From Bugulina stolonifera (lineage: Eukaryota > Bryozoa > Gymnolaemata > Cheilostomatida > Bugulidae): a stretch of DNA of 64,000 nucleotides. The position numbers and the translations under genes are program-made. The notes beneath the pieces are model-generated. The model saw only the letters and a list, made by a program, of their open reading frames with translations, was not told the DNA's origin and ran no database searches. Below are positions 14,801 through 24,814 of this stretch, piece after piece. The DNA is taken from contig OW285194.1 of assembly GCA_935421135.1 (NCBI GenBank), positions 8,478,376 through 8,542,375 on the forward strand. The letters are read 5' to 3'. Position 1 is the stretch's first letter. The number at the start of each line of letters is the position of its first letter.

Positions 14801-17800
14801 ACATACCTTTGTATGTTCATCTACATATAGGTACAATATGAAGCTGACTCCATGACGCTGGACGTCCTCAAGTTGGGAAAGACAGGATCCGGCTTGATTT
14901 CACAGACTGGAGACATCATATATGACAAATGTGAAGAGGTCAGTGTTCTAAATAATATTCCAGTTACCAGTCAATATAATATTCAAGTCATCATTCAAGT
15001 TATTATTCAGTCACTACTGGAGTAAATCAAGATATTACTCAAATTGTAGTAAAATGGCACCCAACCGATCTTTGAGTCATTCCTCGTGTAGTGCACATTT
15101 CAGCTCTTCTAACAAATTACAACGATATCAGAAAAGTAATTCTTTTACAAACGTATGATGTTAAAATAGTTATCGTTTCCGATAATTGATTTTGAAGTTC
15201 TATAACAGACATACTTTTGAACAAGAATTGTAAAAATGTATGAAATGGAAATGGCACATTCCCAATCTCATTTACATATCATGTGGAGGCTGTACGGAAT
15301 TCTATATTCTAATTACTAAAGGTGGGGCAAACAGAGCCCATAGCTAAACATTCGCCATCTGATGTCATACTACTCCGGAAATTTGCCTCCTCAAGTACTA
15401 ACTTCTTGTCTGTAGTGTTTCACACAAGTGAGGAGGCGGGGTTATTGGTATACGCATCTGGTAGAGGGTAAGTTCTACAATAGACATTGCGTGTGTTGAT
15501 AGAAGAGTTATAATACAGGGGGAGGAGTTAGTAGAGTAGGCGGAGCTAATAGAGTGGGAGAAGCTAATAAACTGTTTTATAACATATACATGTAGATAAT
15601 TTATATTTAAGATTTAGTTATTTGTTACAATTATTTTAGCTCATCTGTGTTTGCTCTGGAGATATATGATGGTTACCTCTACCTGATACTGAACCATACT
15701 GGAGTTCTGGTTCGAGAACTGATTGGAGAGGAGAAGGTGAACAACAACTTTGAACAGAAAGTGATGATAACTCTAAAGAACTGGGGAGCCACGATAAATG
15801 TGAGTTAGGTTTGTGAATCCGAGTGGGCCTTAGTCTGCTCCTGGAATTACTAGATAGTTACTAGGGCATGTGATCACGAAATATAATTATATTGTACATC
15901 TTGAGTCCTATTCAAACATGATAAAATGCAATTTTTTTATCAGCCTAGCTGGCGGTGAATGGCGCTAAAGAGCATTTTAATTCTATAAAATGGTTTAACT
16001 TAAATCCATGTACAACGTTTATATACTTGCCTGTTCTTCTGTAGTTGAATGGAATACCTAAAACCATAAAAGTCGGAAATCAAACAAGTAAACCTCTTAG
16101 ATTTACCTCCCCTGTGAGCATAGCAGGTATAGATAGTGACAGAACTGAAACTACATTACATCCTGCAGTCTATACTGCTGGACTACAGCAAGGGTTTGTG
16201 GGATGTCTGAATGATCTCAAGATAAATGGTAAGTATCATGTACCCTACTTACTGCACTCACAATTGGGAGCTAAGCCCAGGTGTACTACATGTACATTCA
16301 ACTATTCAAAATTGAGAATTATCCACTCTCTCCTTTTAAATCTTGGTCTTACATCACATGAGGTCTTCTAATATCCAAACTATCTGATATAAAAACTTGC
16401 CTGCATGTACATGTAAAAAGTCTTAGTATGACCATCAGAGGAAAATAAATTTTACTTACTTCTGATGGTAATGCTTTGGCTAGTATCAAAATTAAAAATC
16501 AAAAACTAAGTCAATTATCACTTTATATCATAAAATTTCTTACCCACACCAAAACCTTTAAATTTTTTTATTCTGCTAACTTCATGTCAATGTATAATAG
16601 ATCCAATTCACATGTACATGTATATGGGTTATTCGTAGTATCGTATCGTTATTTTTTATTTGCGTTTAATAGGAGTGTCGCAGAATCTGAAACTGTTAGC
16701 TCGAGAGCAGAAGGTTGCTGTATCCGATCGATGTAGCCAATCAGAAGGTAGCTGTAAGAATAACCCTTGTAAGAATGACGGGATATGCGAGGAAGGATGG
16801 GGGAGAGTCACATGCCATTGTGAGCAGACGGCATACACAGGATCTCATTGTAACCAAGGTAACAGCATCGACTTCCTCTGTAGTTCAGGAAATTGGTTGT
16901 ATAGGCTTTACATTTAGAACAAGATTTGCTGTGCGTAGATAACTGAACTGGCATTCCTTGTTTAGGTTAAGGTCGAATTGGTAGATTAGCACGTGGTCAT
17001 TGCGTGGGGAGTTGTCTGCTACCATGTTTATGTCATTGACCATTCTATTCCACTTGGATCTGTGCTCCAAGATGAAATGGGCTGCATTCCTTGACAAGTG
17101 TAAGCAGGACTTGAACCTGTGACCTTCTGGCACATGGGTCAGAAATTTAACTACTACACCATCCTGTCACCTTACAAACATATCATGTGTATATTCTACA
17201 TGTGTATAAGAATGTTGATGAGCTAACCTTATATACATAATACAGTATAATTATATATATTGGAATCTTTTAGAAAGCGTTATCATGCGATTCGATGGGA
17301 AGAATCACTTCACTGTCACACCCAGAACCAAAATAGTGTCTATAGCCGATGACATCAGCCTCCATTTCAGAACTCGTCATTCCCATGGTTCACTGCTTCG
17401 TACGAGAAGCAAAGAAGGTCGCACCGGAATAGAAGTTTTTCTTCACTTTGGAAAACTGTTTATTCAAATAACACTTGGAGACGAGCAGCACGTACGTATC
17501 AATATCTGATGTCTACATATATTTGGTGTTCGACTACCAAAATAATAAATTCAATACAATACTATTGAATTTAGTGTGCATTAGTATGATTATTACGAGT
17601 TATCCTCTTTTATGCCAGCATGTAAATAATGTTTATGCGACTTCAAGTCTATTTAATTTCATACAACTTATTCTGGGAAGCTAGGTTGCATGTTTCAAAC
17701 CAGTTAGCATCTGTCCATGGATGCAATTATCTATAAGACATAACCGTGTATAAATATATTTTACAGCGTACCTGTATATTAATTTTATTTGATTTCTGAC

Positions 17801-20800
17801 ATAGACAATAACCTTTGCTTTTTTGGGGTATATGTAGTCCATACAAGCTGGAGAAGGACTGAATGATTACCAGTGGTATGCTCTGACCTTGAGACGCAGA
17901 GGTCGTAAGGTCAGGGTTATACTAAACAGTGAGAGAGTTTCCGAATCCGAAATACCTAAACCTGTTGGTTCAGAGAATCTGTTAGACGAGGCTATACAGA
18001 TGGATGAGATTAATATTGGACTTCCTCTTGGTGAGTTTACTAGCCAATCAAAGAAGGGCTTACAAACACCTCATCAAATAATCAACTAGATATATTATGA
18101 ATATCCAGGTGTATGTCTATATTAGCGAACTTGCATATCACATACCTCGCTTGTTAATATCCTGTCTTCTATATGTACTTATTAGATGCGCCAAGAAATG
18201 TGTTCACTAGAGATGTCGAGGCCGGCCAGTTGACAAACTCAAAGCCATTTATCGGACATATTAGACAGTTTATATTCAACGAAATACATTACTCAGAGCT
18301 GGCATTCTACGGTATAACTAATAGTTTATTAAAAACGAGTTTTAAAGTTGTGGTGAGATAATAATCAATTCAAGATAATGTTGGACAGCAATTTGGGCAG
18401 CTATCAGTGTAAAATTAATTGTTTGTGTCTTTCTTACATAGCTTTATATGACGTCTGCACTATCCATTGACCTCCAAAGTAATTTGAAACGCAAATTCTT
18501 TGTGTACTGCAGATGAGCTGGAAGAGATCAGTCACACATCTGTGTTTAGCTCAGCACCTGTGGTTCCAAATAGCCCAGTTTCTATCGGATCAGAAGATAC
18601 TTATGTGGAATATGATCTCCCCCACACAACCTTTCACTCTCTCTACCTGCAACTGAAAACTAGCAATCCCAGTGGACTCTTACTATACAGGAAGAGTAGG
18701 AATGGAGACTACATTGCACTGGAAATAATTCAGGTAGTATACCAGATGATACTTCACTTACATGTGCATTGCATAACGTACATGCAGATTGGATTTATTT
18801 ACTACCTGCAGTTTAGTAAGAGAGGGGACAACTTCAACTTTGCATATTACTTCTAATGGTACCATCACCCCCTCTTCAACAATATCCTTTTCATTATGGA
18901 CCACCTAGTAAATATACATCTTTATTAATATTAACATTTATTATAGTAATATAATAAATTATTATATGAATGAATTGGATTTGATATTGCAGTAGTGATT
19001 GAAGTTTGGAAAAAATTAATGTGGCTGCAATCTCTTAACACGTAAATCTTACATAACAGGGAATACATGCTATCAAGACCAAACATAACATTAATATCAC
19101 CTAGACTTTACCAGTCATATGTTCGCTATACAGCACTACATTTGATCAGTTAAATTACATGCATACCGCCGGGTTGTTTAGATCACGCAAGAGGATATTA
19201 CATCATGTTACCTGCATTATATTACAGGGTGTCATCAGCTATCTGTACAGCATAGGTGGAAAGACTGGAGTGATAGAAGGTGTTCAATCGGAAGGATTGA
19301 ATGATAACAAATGGCACGACGTTGTTATAATGAGATTAAATGGTGGAAACTACTATCTCATTGTTGATGATGTAAAGTACGCCAATTCTGAGGTAGGTGT
19401 CTATTTACTCACATCACTGAAACCTGGACCGGCCACACCCACCCTGACAGCTTTATTATATTAATAACATTGATTTATTTTTAAATGACTGTAAACTTGA
19501 GTGGAAATCAGGCTCACCTAACCAAAATTATAATTATCTTTACAACTTTAGTCGATTGAGGACAGACAATTCCAACTGAATAGTGCACTCTACATAGCTG
19601 GTGTTCCTACGAACATGTACGGTAGACTTCCGTCTGCTGTCAGAGCTCCATTTGGGTTCGTAGGCTGTCTGGCCTCAATGGATATTAATGGAGTACAACC
19701 CGACCTGATTAGCAATGGAAAAGGAAACAAGAACAAACTTGTACATGGATGCTTCGGTGAGTTATCTCCCTTGATAATTCTCCACCAATTAATCAAATTT
19801 GAGGATAAATTTTTTACATTACACCAAATAATCTCAGCTTGATTTTTAATTTATAAAATATTTTGAAAGTAAATGTGTAGAACACAATAATATTTGGTCA
19901 TGTACATGTACTATCACAGCTAAGATGTTCGTCAGGTACATGTACTTGTTTACATTTTACTGTGTAGACTCAGAGAAATGTCAACCAGATTCATGTAAAA
20001 ACTCCGGTGTCTGTGTGGAAAGATGGCCGACTGTGTCTTGTGACTGCAATCTTACTTCCTTTACCGGTGCAGCATGTGGCGATGGTAAGAGACTGGTACT
20101 TCCTGTGTTCCTATGCTTCAGATTTCTCTAGCTGCGATTCTGCGATACATGTAATATAGAAAATAGAAATACATGCTATAATTATTTACAAGCACAATGT
20201 ACATGTATATGTCATAGCAACTGGTTGCTGTAACCCGAGTTCTAGGCTTCTTGATGAGGCGGGTCAGCATGCTAATGAGTGATTGTATAACTGTAATTCT
20301 TCTACAATCTATAATATGCATGTAAACATATGCTCTGTATTCACACATATAACGCATGCAAATCTGTAGACACGTATGTGGGCACATATGTGGGCACGTC
20401 TGTGGGCATGTATGTGGACACGCATGTGGACACGCATGTGGGTACATATGTGGGCACGTGTGTGGGCATGTGTGTGGGCACGTGCGTGGACACGTCTGTG
20501 GGCACGTATGTGGGCACATGTGTGAACATGTACAATCAAGTACACATAGGCACCCACTCACATAGACTACAGAATTACACGTAGTACCCTCACAAGTCAC
20601 AATATGACAAGCTTTAAATTTTTTAGATGGTATGACCTATCGATTTGGTAGGCTAAGTGGTGGGTTGGTCATCTATACCTTCCCCTTCCCTCGGCCAGAC
20701 TCAGTACAGGACAGGCTAGCTTTTGGTATCATGACTAAAGCTGAGACTAGAGCTACTCTTATTAAACTCACCTCATTCAACTCTGCTGATCTGCTAGAGA

Positions 20801-23800
20801 TATCCATCACGGTGAGCATTGGCTACTTGTACTATCGTATTACATAGTAATTATGTTTACTGCTGTCTTACATGTTTATGTTTATAATATATACTTTGAT
20901 CAGGAGAAACAATGTAGTGTTGTCAAAACATTGTAATACTTATTTTCATATTCTGGTTTTAATGTTTTGTGAATTGAGGTCATGTCCGAATAAGATAGAA
21001 TTTATGGATTGAGTGTGCCACCTTCATGAAATGTTCTCCAGAATTTTATTTATTTTTCAAGCAGTCAGTATAACAATTACTATAATTATAGTCAATAATG
21101 TTCACCCCATAACATTTTGCCTAATATTACCAAAATACATGCAGCAGAAATGTTTTTTGCTAGGTTTATAAATACATATACATAGAAGTTGCAGTCACAT
21201 ATTATTATATTGCCATGAATAGCTTCACACATAAGTAGATAATGCATTCATACAACGCTACCCATAATGCATTCATACAATGCATACCCTATGACTACAT
21301 AAAGGGTCATTTACTACACTGCTTCTAGATCAGAGAGTGGGCAACTCCAACTAGCCCGTGATTAACATCATGTTACATCTAATACACAATATATACACTA
21401 TATTACTTCAGGACGGCATTGTCAAAGTCATGTACAACGTTGGTGTGAAGACTCGTTCTCTTGTTGATTCACGGCATCGAGTAAACGACGGAAAGTACCA
21501 TGTGATCAAATTCACAAGGAGTGGATCCAATGCTACCCTACAGATTGATTTACATCCCAAGATACCAGTGAACCCTAAAAGTAAGTGGAAATTACATCAT
21601 GGTACATACTCTTGCATACATAAAATGATAATTTTAATGCGCAGTATGGTACAATGTATATTATATAGATACTGTCTACTATTATCCTGTTTAACTGCAT
21701 GTAAACTCTAGCATTGCCTGCCTGCACAAGACGTGTCAAACACTGCTAATACCACAGCAACGCAAAGGAACAAACAATGATAGGTCTGTGGGACTGTAAA
21801 CTGTTCCACAAACCTATCCCTAAACTGTTTTCCAAAAGCTGTTGCTATAAATATCTACAATATTGATAGAATGAACCCAAATTGCAAACCAACCATCTAA
21901 GGCAGTTTGACATTGATATAAAGTCTGATTAACAGGAATTTTGAATAGTTTCACTTCAATGTGTTTTACAGTTTCAACCAGAGAGGCTCGTCAAAGTGGT
22001 ACATTATTTTTACTAATTTACTATTTGCTGTTGTACCCCTATTGTTGTACATCTGTGCATATCATTATCTATAACGTATCAACTGTGAAATTTAACTCAC
22101 AGGCTAAGAGCATCTATAATCGTAGATATGCAACTCCATAGTGTTTGTGGTTATTTGTCGTAACGTGTGGTGGTAGTGCTATAGCATCCTATCCTTAAAT
22201 TCTACACCTTCCCACAGCTAATAAATAGTATAACTGCATGTGCTTAGCTTGTTTTTATATTTGTATTACTAAAATTTGGTAGCATGAGCCATTAGTAGGT
22301 TGTACTAACACAATAACACTGACAAATGTAGTAGGATTACTATAAGTTGTCTTCTCCTTTGCTTACTAGTTAATATACTATACAGAATCAACATAGAATC
22401 TGCAGAGGGTTTACTCCTGTTTCTCTGTTAGATCTGTGGTTAGAACTGTCGTTAGATCTGTCGTTATATCTGTCGTTATATCTATCGTTATATCTGTCGT
22501 TAGATCTGCTGCTAGAGCTATCGTTGGATATCGTGTTTGTCTGTTCTTAAATAATGGCCACTGGTGTTGGTAGGCAATTAAGTCTCTCCCGAATGGAACA
22601 GGTGACATCTTGAATAACACGACGCGGTGACATAAATAATGCATTCATAAATTATCCTTGTTGGTGTTGCCACCAACTCCTTCATTTACTTCAGTCAGCT
22701 GAATTCACTGTACACATGGATTACTTTGCATTATGGACATTGCTAAGCATGATGGGTATTGTTGCAGAAGACAAGCTGTCAGTTTTCAACAGTATGGACA
22801 AGCTGTATGTAGGAAGTGATCTTACTAGTAAAGGAGCGATTCATCACCCCTTTGACGGACTGATATCTGGTCTCATATTCAACACTATAGCTGTTCTAGA
22901 ATATGCTGAATCCAACCACCCTGTTATTACTATACAAGGTGATGCTGCAATCGCCGATCTTGACGACAGGTAATGTCTAGTGTTTTTCTGCCCTAGTCTC
23001 GATACAAAATTCTTTAAAAATGTCATAAAGGGTAAATGTGCTACATGCTACATCATACGCATTTATTACATTTATACATTTGCAATTGCATGTACGTGTG
23101 TGTGTATCCGTGCTTCTTACAATATGTAACATGACCATCCGAACAGTCATTGAAAACAAGGCTGAACCAATAACTCCGCTATATATTTCTACGAATGAAA
23201 ATTAAATTTTTAACATGGTCTCTTCATGGCTTTCTTGGCTGATAACTCTGTGTCAAAAACGATAGCCATGACCTACACAATGTGCTTTACAGCACTGACT
23301 TTTGGATAGGAAGATTAGACTACATTGTTGCTAAGTCGTCAACGAATCCATGGATCTGAGAACAGTGTAAGAATGTACATTGTAATATTGTAGTATCTAC
23401 TGCACTATTATAACTAATATAACTTTAATCATCACGAGCAATTATTGTGATTGTACTTGTTTGCAGCGAACTGAAGCCAAAAATGCAGAGTGGACAGCCT
23501 TTTGGAACTGGAAACATGTTTCCTGATACTGATGATATAATACTGCCCTCTGGTGAGCAGCTTCCTTCTCCTTGCTCTAACACAGGTATGGACCCTGATT
23601 TCTGCAATGAAGATTCCGGCAGCATAGAACTAATTTCCACAAAAATAGTTGTCACAGAGAAAGTTTCAGCTAGGTGAGTTGTAAACAGTAGTACTAATAG
23701 CAGTATCAGCAGTACTAGTAGCAGTATCAGCAGTACTAGAAGCAGTATCGGCAGTACTAGTAGCAGTATCAGCAGTACTAGTAGTATCAGCAGTACTAGT

Positions 23801-24814
23801 AGTATCAGCAGTACTGGTAACATTATAATGTAGTACCAGCATTAATACTTATGCTTTGTAAACAGCGGTTTGAAACTCAAAGTTTCACAACTGGTTTGTA
23901 GATCGGAGCATGTATATTGTTGATTTTTTCGATATATTTACCAGGTTGGCAAACATGCTTTGTTTTCGAACTGTCACGAATTCACAATCACAAGTAGTAC
24001 ATGTACGTAGTCCAGGTTGATAGTGATCGCAGACTATTAAACCAATGATATCATTATTAGTATGTGTAATATGGCGGAATTATTTTGCTTCCTCCCAAAA
24101 CCAGTTCGAGCACAGCCAGATGAATCTGATCCAACAATAACTAATCAAAATCACCCTTGTTACACCACATCATTTGTATACGCATTACTTCAGTTCTCTT
24201 TCTTTTAGAGTTACGAAACCACCACCCCCATTTGACTGGACAGAAAAGAGAGTTGACCCACCAGGAGATGTGACCATCACTGATAAAACAGTTACACCAA
24301 TCAGATTAGAGAGTACAACGAATCACGAGCGAGTGACGCACTTAGGGAACATAGAGACGCAATCTCTCTCCACAGCAGATGGGTTAGTTCCCTATATAAG
24401 AAATTAATAATTGGTGTCATATACATGTATAATGTGGTATAAATATTGTACAGGCTTAATATAGTATTTTAATATAATGTGACATAGTCTAATATAGTAC
24501 GATAATTTAAAAATGATATAAATATTGAAATTTCTTTTAGACCATTTGATTTGCAAAAGAATCTCCCATTGATAGCTGGGATATGCGGAGCAGCATTAGT
24601 GACAGCCATATTAATAGGTGTAATAATATATCGACTCACTCGTAAGCAACAAGAGACGTATTCTAGTCCACCCCACCATCGTCCTAGCTGCTCGGTAGAC
24701 GATGATTTAAGGCTAAATATGAGTGGGTGTAGAGTTGATAGCTCCACCCCTGATGCTTCACTTCATGCCAACAGCCTGAGCAGAAGAACAGATGGAAAGG
24801 AGTGGTACGTATGA
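2641..24814 (+). CDS. NRXN: alpha-neurexin, 26 coding exons, 5' end missing
   Basis: Single-pass cell-surface adhesion receptor of the neurexin family; in animals with synapses it acts presynaptically and binds neuroligins and other ligands through its LNS domains. Coding exons: 2641-2866, 4747-4863, 5138-5224, 5645-5865, 10468-10614, 11851-12008, 13624-13650, 14209-14367, 14831-14938, 15322-15467, 15640-15799, 16045-16228, 16673-16858, 17274-17491, 17838-18030, 18186-18311, 18513-18733, 19228-19392, 19552-19756, 19968-20084, 20627-20811, 21412-21580, 22768-22969, 23467-23673, 24209-24382, 24541-24814. All junctions are GT-AG and all phases agree, giving 4380 nt plus a split first codon, that is 1459 residues and a TGA stop. 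Vertebrate alpha-neurexins are about 1,480 residues, so only the signal peptide and a few residues are missing. The order LNS-EGF-LNS-LNS-EGF-LNS-LNS-EGF-LNS-stalk-TM-EWYV is diagnostic; Caspr/neurexin-IV is excluded because there is no discoidin or fibrinogen-like module. Exons were placed by eye without transcript data. Confidence 0.93.
4084..4662. mobile_element. non-autonomous hAT-like element (MITE) in a neurexin intron
   Basis: The 579-bp block is flanked by a perfect 8-bp direct repeat CCTAATAG at 4076-4083 and 4663-4670, the target-duplication length typical of hAT transposons. Its ends are imperfect inverted repeats: CAGAGATG on the left and CAGAAATG read inward from the right, matching the CAG(A/G)(A/G)ATG style of many hAT termini. 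No transposase frame is present. The interior is rich in ACTCGAGTT and AACTTG(T/A)AACTTG motifs in both orientations, a degenerate subterminal repeat pattern. It lies in the intron between the first two LNS1 exons, 84 bp upstream of the exon at 4747. CCTAATA also occurs in nearby degenerate repeats (about 4030 and 4695), which slightly weakens the target-duplication argument. Confidence 0.72.
7301..7582 (+). promoter_or_regulatory. putative internal neurexin promoter
   Basis: This segment lies directly upstream of a putative signal-peptide exon inside the 4.6-kb intron. It contains an inverted CCAAT box (GATTGGTC at 7301-7308), a second CCAAT (7329-7333), and a perfect 9-bp inverted repeat TGACTCACT / AGTGAGTCA (7460-7468 and 7478-7486) whose arms each hold an AP-1 type TGA(C/G)TCA site. 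Two copies of GACAATCAG follow at 7489-7497 and 7520-7528. No clear TATA box is seen. Promoter function is inferred from position and motifs only. Confidence 0.45.
7583..7643 (+). CDS. NRXN: putative alternative first coding exon of neurexin (signal peptide)
   Basis: The ATG at 7583 opens a 20-codon frame MILSTLFTVGLLWITSATSQ, a convincing signal peptide: a hydrophobic core of about 14 residues followed by a small-residue cleavage context (A-T-S before Q). It ends in CAAG followed by GTATTT, a phase-1 donor that fits exactly the phase-1 acceptor of the LNS2 exon at 10468. Joined to that exon it gives a 1263-residue protein starting at LNS2 and lacking LNS1 and EGF-A. That would parallel the alternative-promoter isoforms (alpha, beta, gamma) of other neurexins, although this start site before LNS2 is not one I know. 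The alternatives are a chance frame, or a separate gene starting here with LNS1-EGF-A belonging to another gene. No transcript data are available. Confidence 0.6.
10468..14938 (+). CDS. NRXN: neurexin LNS2 exons
   Basis: Exons 10468-10614, 11851-12008, 13624-13650, 14209-14367 and 14831-14938 encode residues 217-416. Visible family landmarks are EYLYYNFTGMSDP, TIRLAFKTNSGEALIFHTG, FDDNLWHTISVKRKVKE, SLLFVGGMP and NFVGCLKG, then a tail with YDKCEE that carries the closing cysteine. The donor of exon 14209-14367 is taken as GGT before GTAAGT, which keeps phase 0 into VQYEADSM. Confidence 0.9.
13624..13650 (+). CDS. NRXN: 27-nt phase-0 microexon at the neurexin splice-site-2 position
   Basis: The sequence between a pyrimidine-rich TTTTAG acceptor and a strong GTAAGT donor is nine codons, YAGAQGTCQ. 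Both flanking introns are phase 0, so the exon can be included or skipped without changing frame. It falls between KVKE and LHASVDG of LNS2, the loop where vertebrate neurexins insert the variable SS2 peptide, and its small, polar character is similar. Cassette behaviour is inferred; constitutive inclusion cannot be ruled out. Confidence 0.75.
14397..14472. repeat. short degenerate tandem repeat, about 26 bp x 3
   Basis: Three diverged copies of a unit beginning CATCCTGGTGTGAC lie just inside the intron after exon 14209-14367. Copies two and three have drifted, the last reading CATTTTGCTGTGAC. Confidence 0.6.
15322..16228 (+). CDS. NRXN: neurexin LNS3 exons
   Basis: Exons 15322-15467, 15640-15799 and 16045-16228 encode about residues 417-579. 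They show FLSVVFHTSEEAGLLVYAS, FALEIYDGYLYLIL, a less typical strand region (KVMITLKNWGATINLNG) and the closing GFVGCLNDLKINGV. The junctions are phase 0, 2, 0 and then 1, and they match the open frame into EGF-B. Confidence 0.88.
16673..16858 (+). CDS. NRXN: neurexin EGF-B exon
   Basis: One phase-1/phase-1 exon encodes residues 580-641. A cysteine of the LNS3 tail (DRCSQSEGSC) precedes the EGF core C-KNNP-C-KNDGI-C-EEGWGRVT-C-H-C-EQTAYTGSH-C. The same extra cysteine and the G-W pattern before the fourth EGF cysteine are found in EGF-B of known neurexins. Confidence 0.88.
16925..17170 (-). mobile_element. tRNA-headed SINE-like insertion, minus strand
   Basis: Read on the minus strand from 17170, the sequence begins with a tRNA-like head. 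A box A match TGGTGTAGTAG (17151-17161) and a box B match GGTTCAAGTCC (17107-17117) are spaced as in RNA polymerase III internal promoters. A non-tRNA body of about 170 bp follows toward lower coordinates. No target-site duplication was found, so the left boundary is a guess. It lies in the intron between EGF-B and LNS4. The alternative is a decayed tRNA pseudogene with unrelated flank. Confidence 0.5.
17274..18311 (+). CDS. NRXN: neurexin LNS4 exons
   Basis: Exons 17274-17491, 17838-18030 and 18186-18311 encode residues 642-820. Landmarks are MRFDGKNHFTV, ISLHFRTRHSHGSLLRT, LNDYQWYALTLRRRGRKVRV and FIGHIRQFIFNEIHYSEL; this last motif lacks the usual closing cysteine, as in vertebrate LNS4. 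The intron after GDEQH (17491) falls where vertebrate neurexins have splice site 3. I see no convincing microexon inside that 346-bp intron. Confidence 0.9.
18513..19756 (+). CDS. NRXN: neurexin LNS5 exons
   Basis: Exons 18513-18733, 19228-19392 and 19552-19756 encode residues 821-1017. They show SLYLQLKTSNPSGLLLYR, DYIALEIIQG, LNDNKWHDVVIMRL, ALYIAGVP and FGFVGCLASMDINGVQPDLI, a near match to the closing segment of vertebrate LNS5, and end with the HGC cysteine before EGF-C. Confidence 0.92.
19968..20084 (+). CDS. NRXN: neurexin EGF-C exon
   Basis: A phase-1/phase-1 exon encodes residues 1018-1056 with six cysteines (C-QPDS-C-KNSGV-C-VERWPTVS-C-D-C-NLTSFTGAA-C). The TSFTG motif before the last cysteine resembles TSFSG of vertebrate EGF-C. 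Confidence 0.92.
20365..20530. repeat. 12-bp minisatellite, about 14 copies
   Basis: Degenerate tandem copies of TGTGGGCACGTA and variants (GGACACGCA, GGGTACATA) lie in the intron between EGF-C and LNS6, ending about 100 bp before the LNS6 acceptor. Because the unit is a multiple of three and stop-free, both strands are open in several frames; these are not genes. Confidence 0.9.
20627..22969 (+). CDS. NRXN: neurexin LNS6 exons
   Basis: Exons 20627-20811, 21412-21580 and 22768-22969 encode residues 1057-1241. They include DGMTYRFGRLSGGLVIYTFP, RPDSVQDRLAFGI, VNDGKYHVIKFTRSGSNATL (very close to the neurexin consensus) and KLYVGSDL, then FDGLISGLIFNTIAVLEYA and PVITIQGDAAI. This is the domain that binds neuroligin in other animals. 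The splice-site-4 position lies inside exon 21412-21580, so no SS4 cassette is evident. Confidence 0.92.
22424..22525. repeat. 12-bp tandem repeat, about 8 copies
   Basis: Diverged copies of GTTAGATCTGTC / GTTATATCTGTC lie in the intron before the last LNS6 exon. Confidence 0.85.
23467..24382 (+). CDS. NRXN: neurexin stalk exons with Cys loop
   Basis: Exons 23467-23673 and 24209-24382 (both entered and left in phase 2) encode residues 1242-1368, a Ser/Thr/Pro-rich juxtamembrane stalk. It holds TDDIILPSGEQLPSPC followed eleven residues later by a second cysteine (DFCNEDSGS). Vertebrate neurexins have the same small cysteine loop after a TDDI motif, followed by an acidic Ser-Gly context that carries heparan sulfate; here the equivalent is EDSGS. 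Glycan attachment is inferred. Confidence 0.85.
23687..23818. repeat. 18/21-bp tandem repeat next to a splice donor
   Basis: Copies of AGCAGTATCAGCAGTACTAGT, the last two shortened by one AGC unit, begin 14 bp after the donor of the first stalk exon. The trinucleotide-based unit makes a long antisense frame that is not a gene. Confidence 0.9.
24541..24814 (+). CDS. NRXN: neurexin transmembrane and cytoplasmic exon
   Basis: The final coding exon encodes residues 1369-1459. A 21-residue hydrophobic helix (about 1379-1399, LIAGICGAALVTAILIGVII) is followed by a basic stop-transfer YRLTRK. The cytoplasmic tail of 60 residues is close in length to that of vertebrates. It ends GKEWYV, equivalent to the EYYV ligand that binds the PDZ domains of CASK and Mint, with Trp replacing Tyr at position -2. 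The TGA stop is at 24812-24814. Confidence 0.93.

Noticed and set aside
20365..20530. CRISPR-like array
   Set aside because: Contiguous 12-bp tandem repeats without spacers, in an animal intron.
20118..20600. Long antisense frame rich in Cys-Pro-His-Thr
   Set aside because: It is a translation of the 12-bp minisatellite; several other frames on both strands are equally open.
23425..23823. Antisense frame with LLVLLILLVL repeats
   Set aside because: Hydrophobic run is only the complement of the AGCAGTATC tandem repeat plus the stalk exon.
2641..24814. Caspr/neurexin-IV identity for the large plus-strand gene
   Set aside because: No discoidin or fibrinogen-like module, and six LNS with three EGF domains plus the EWYV tail fit alpha-neurexin.
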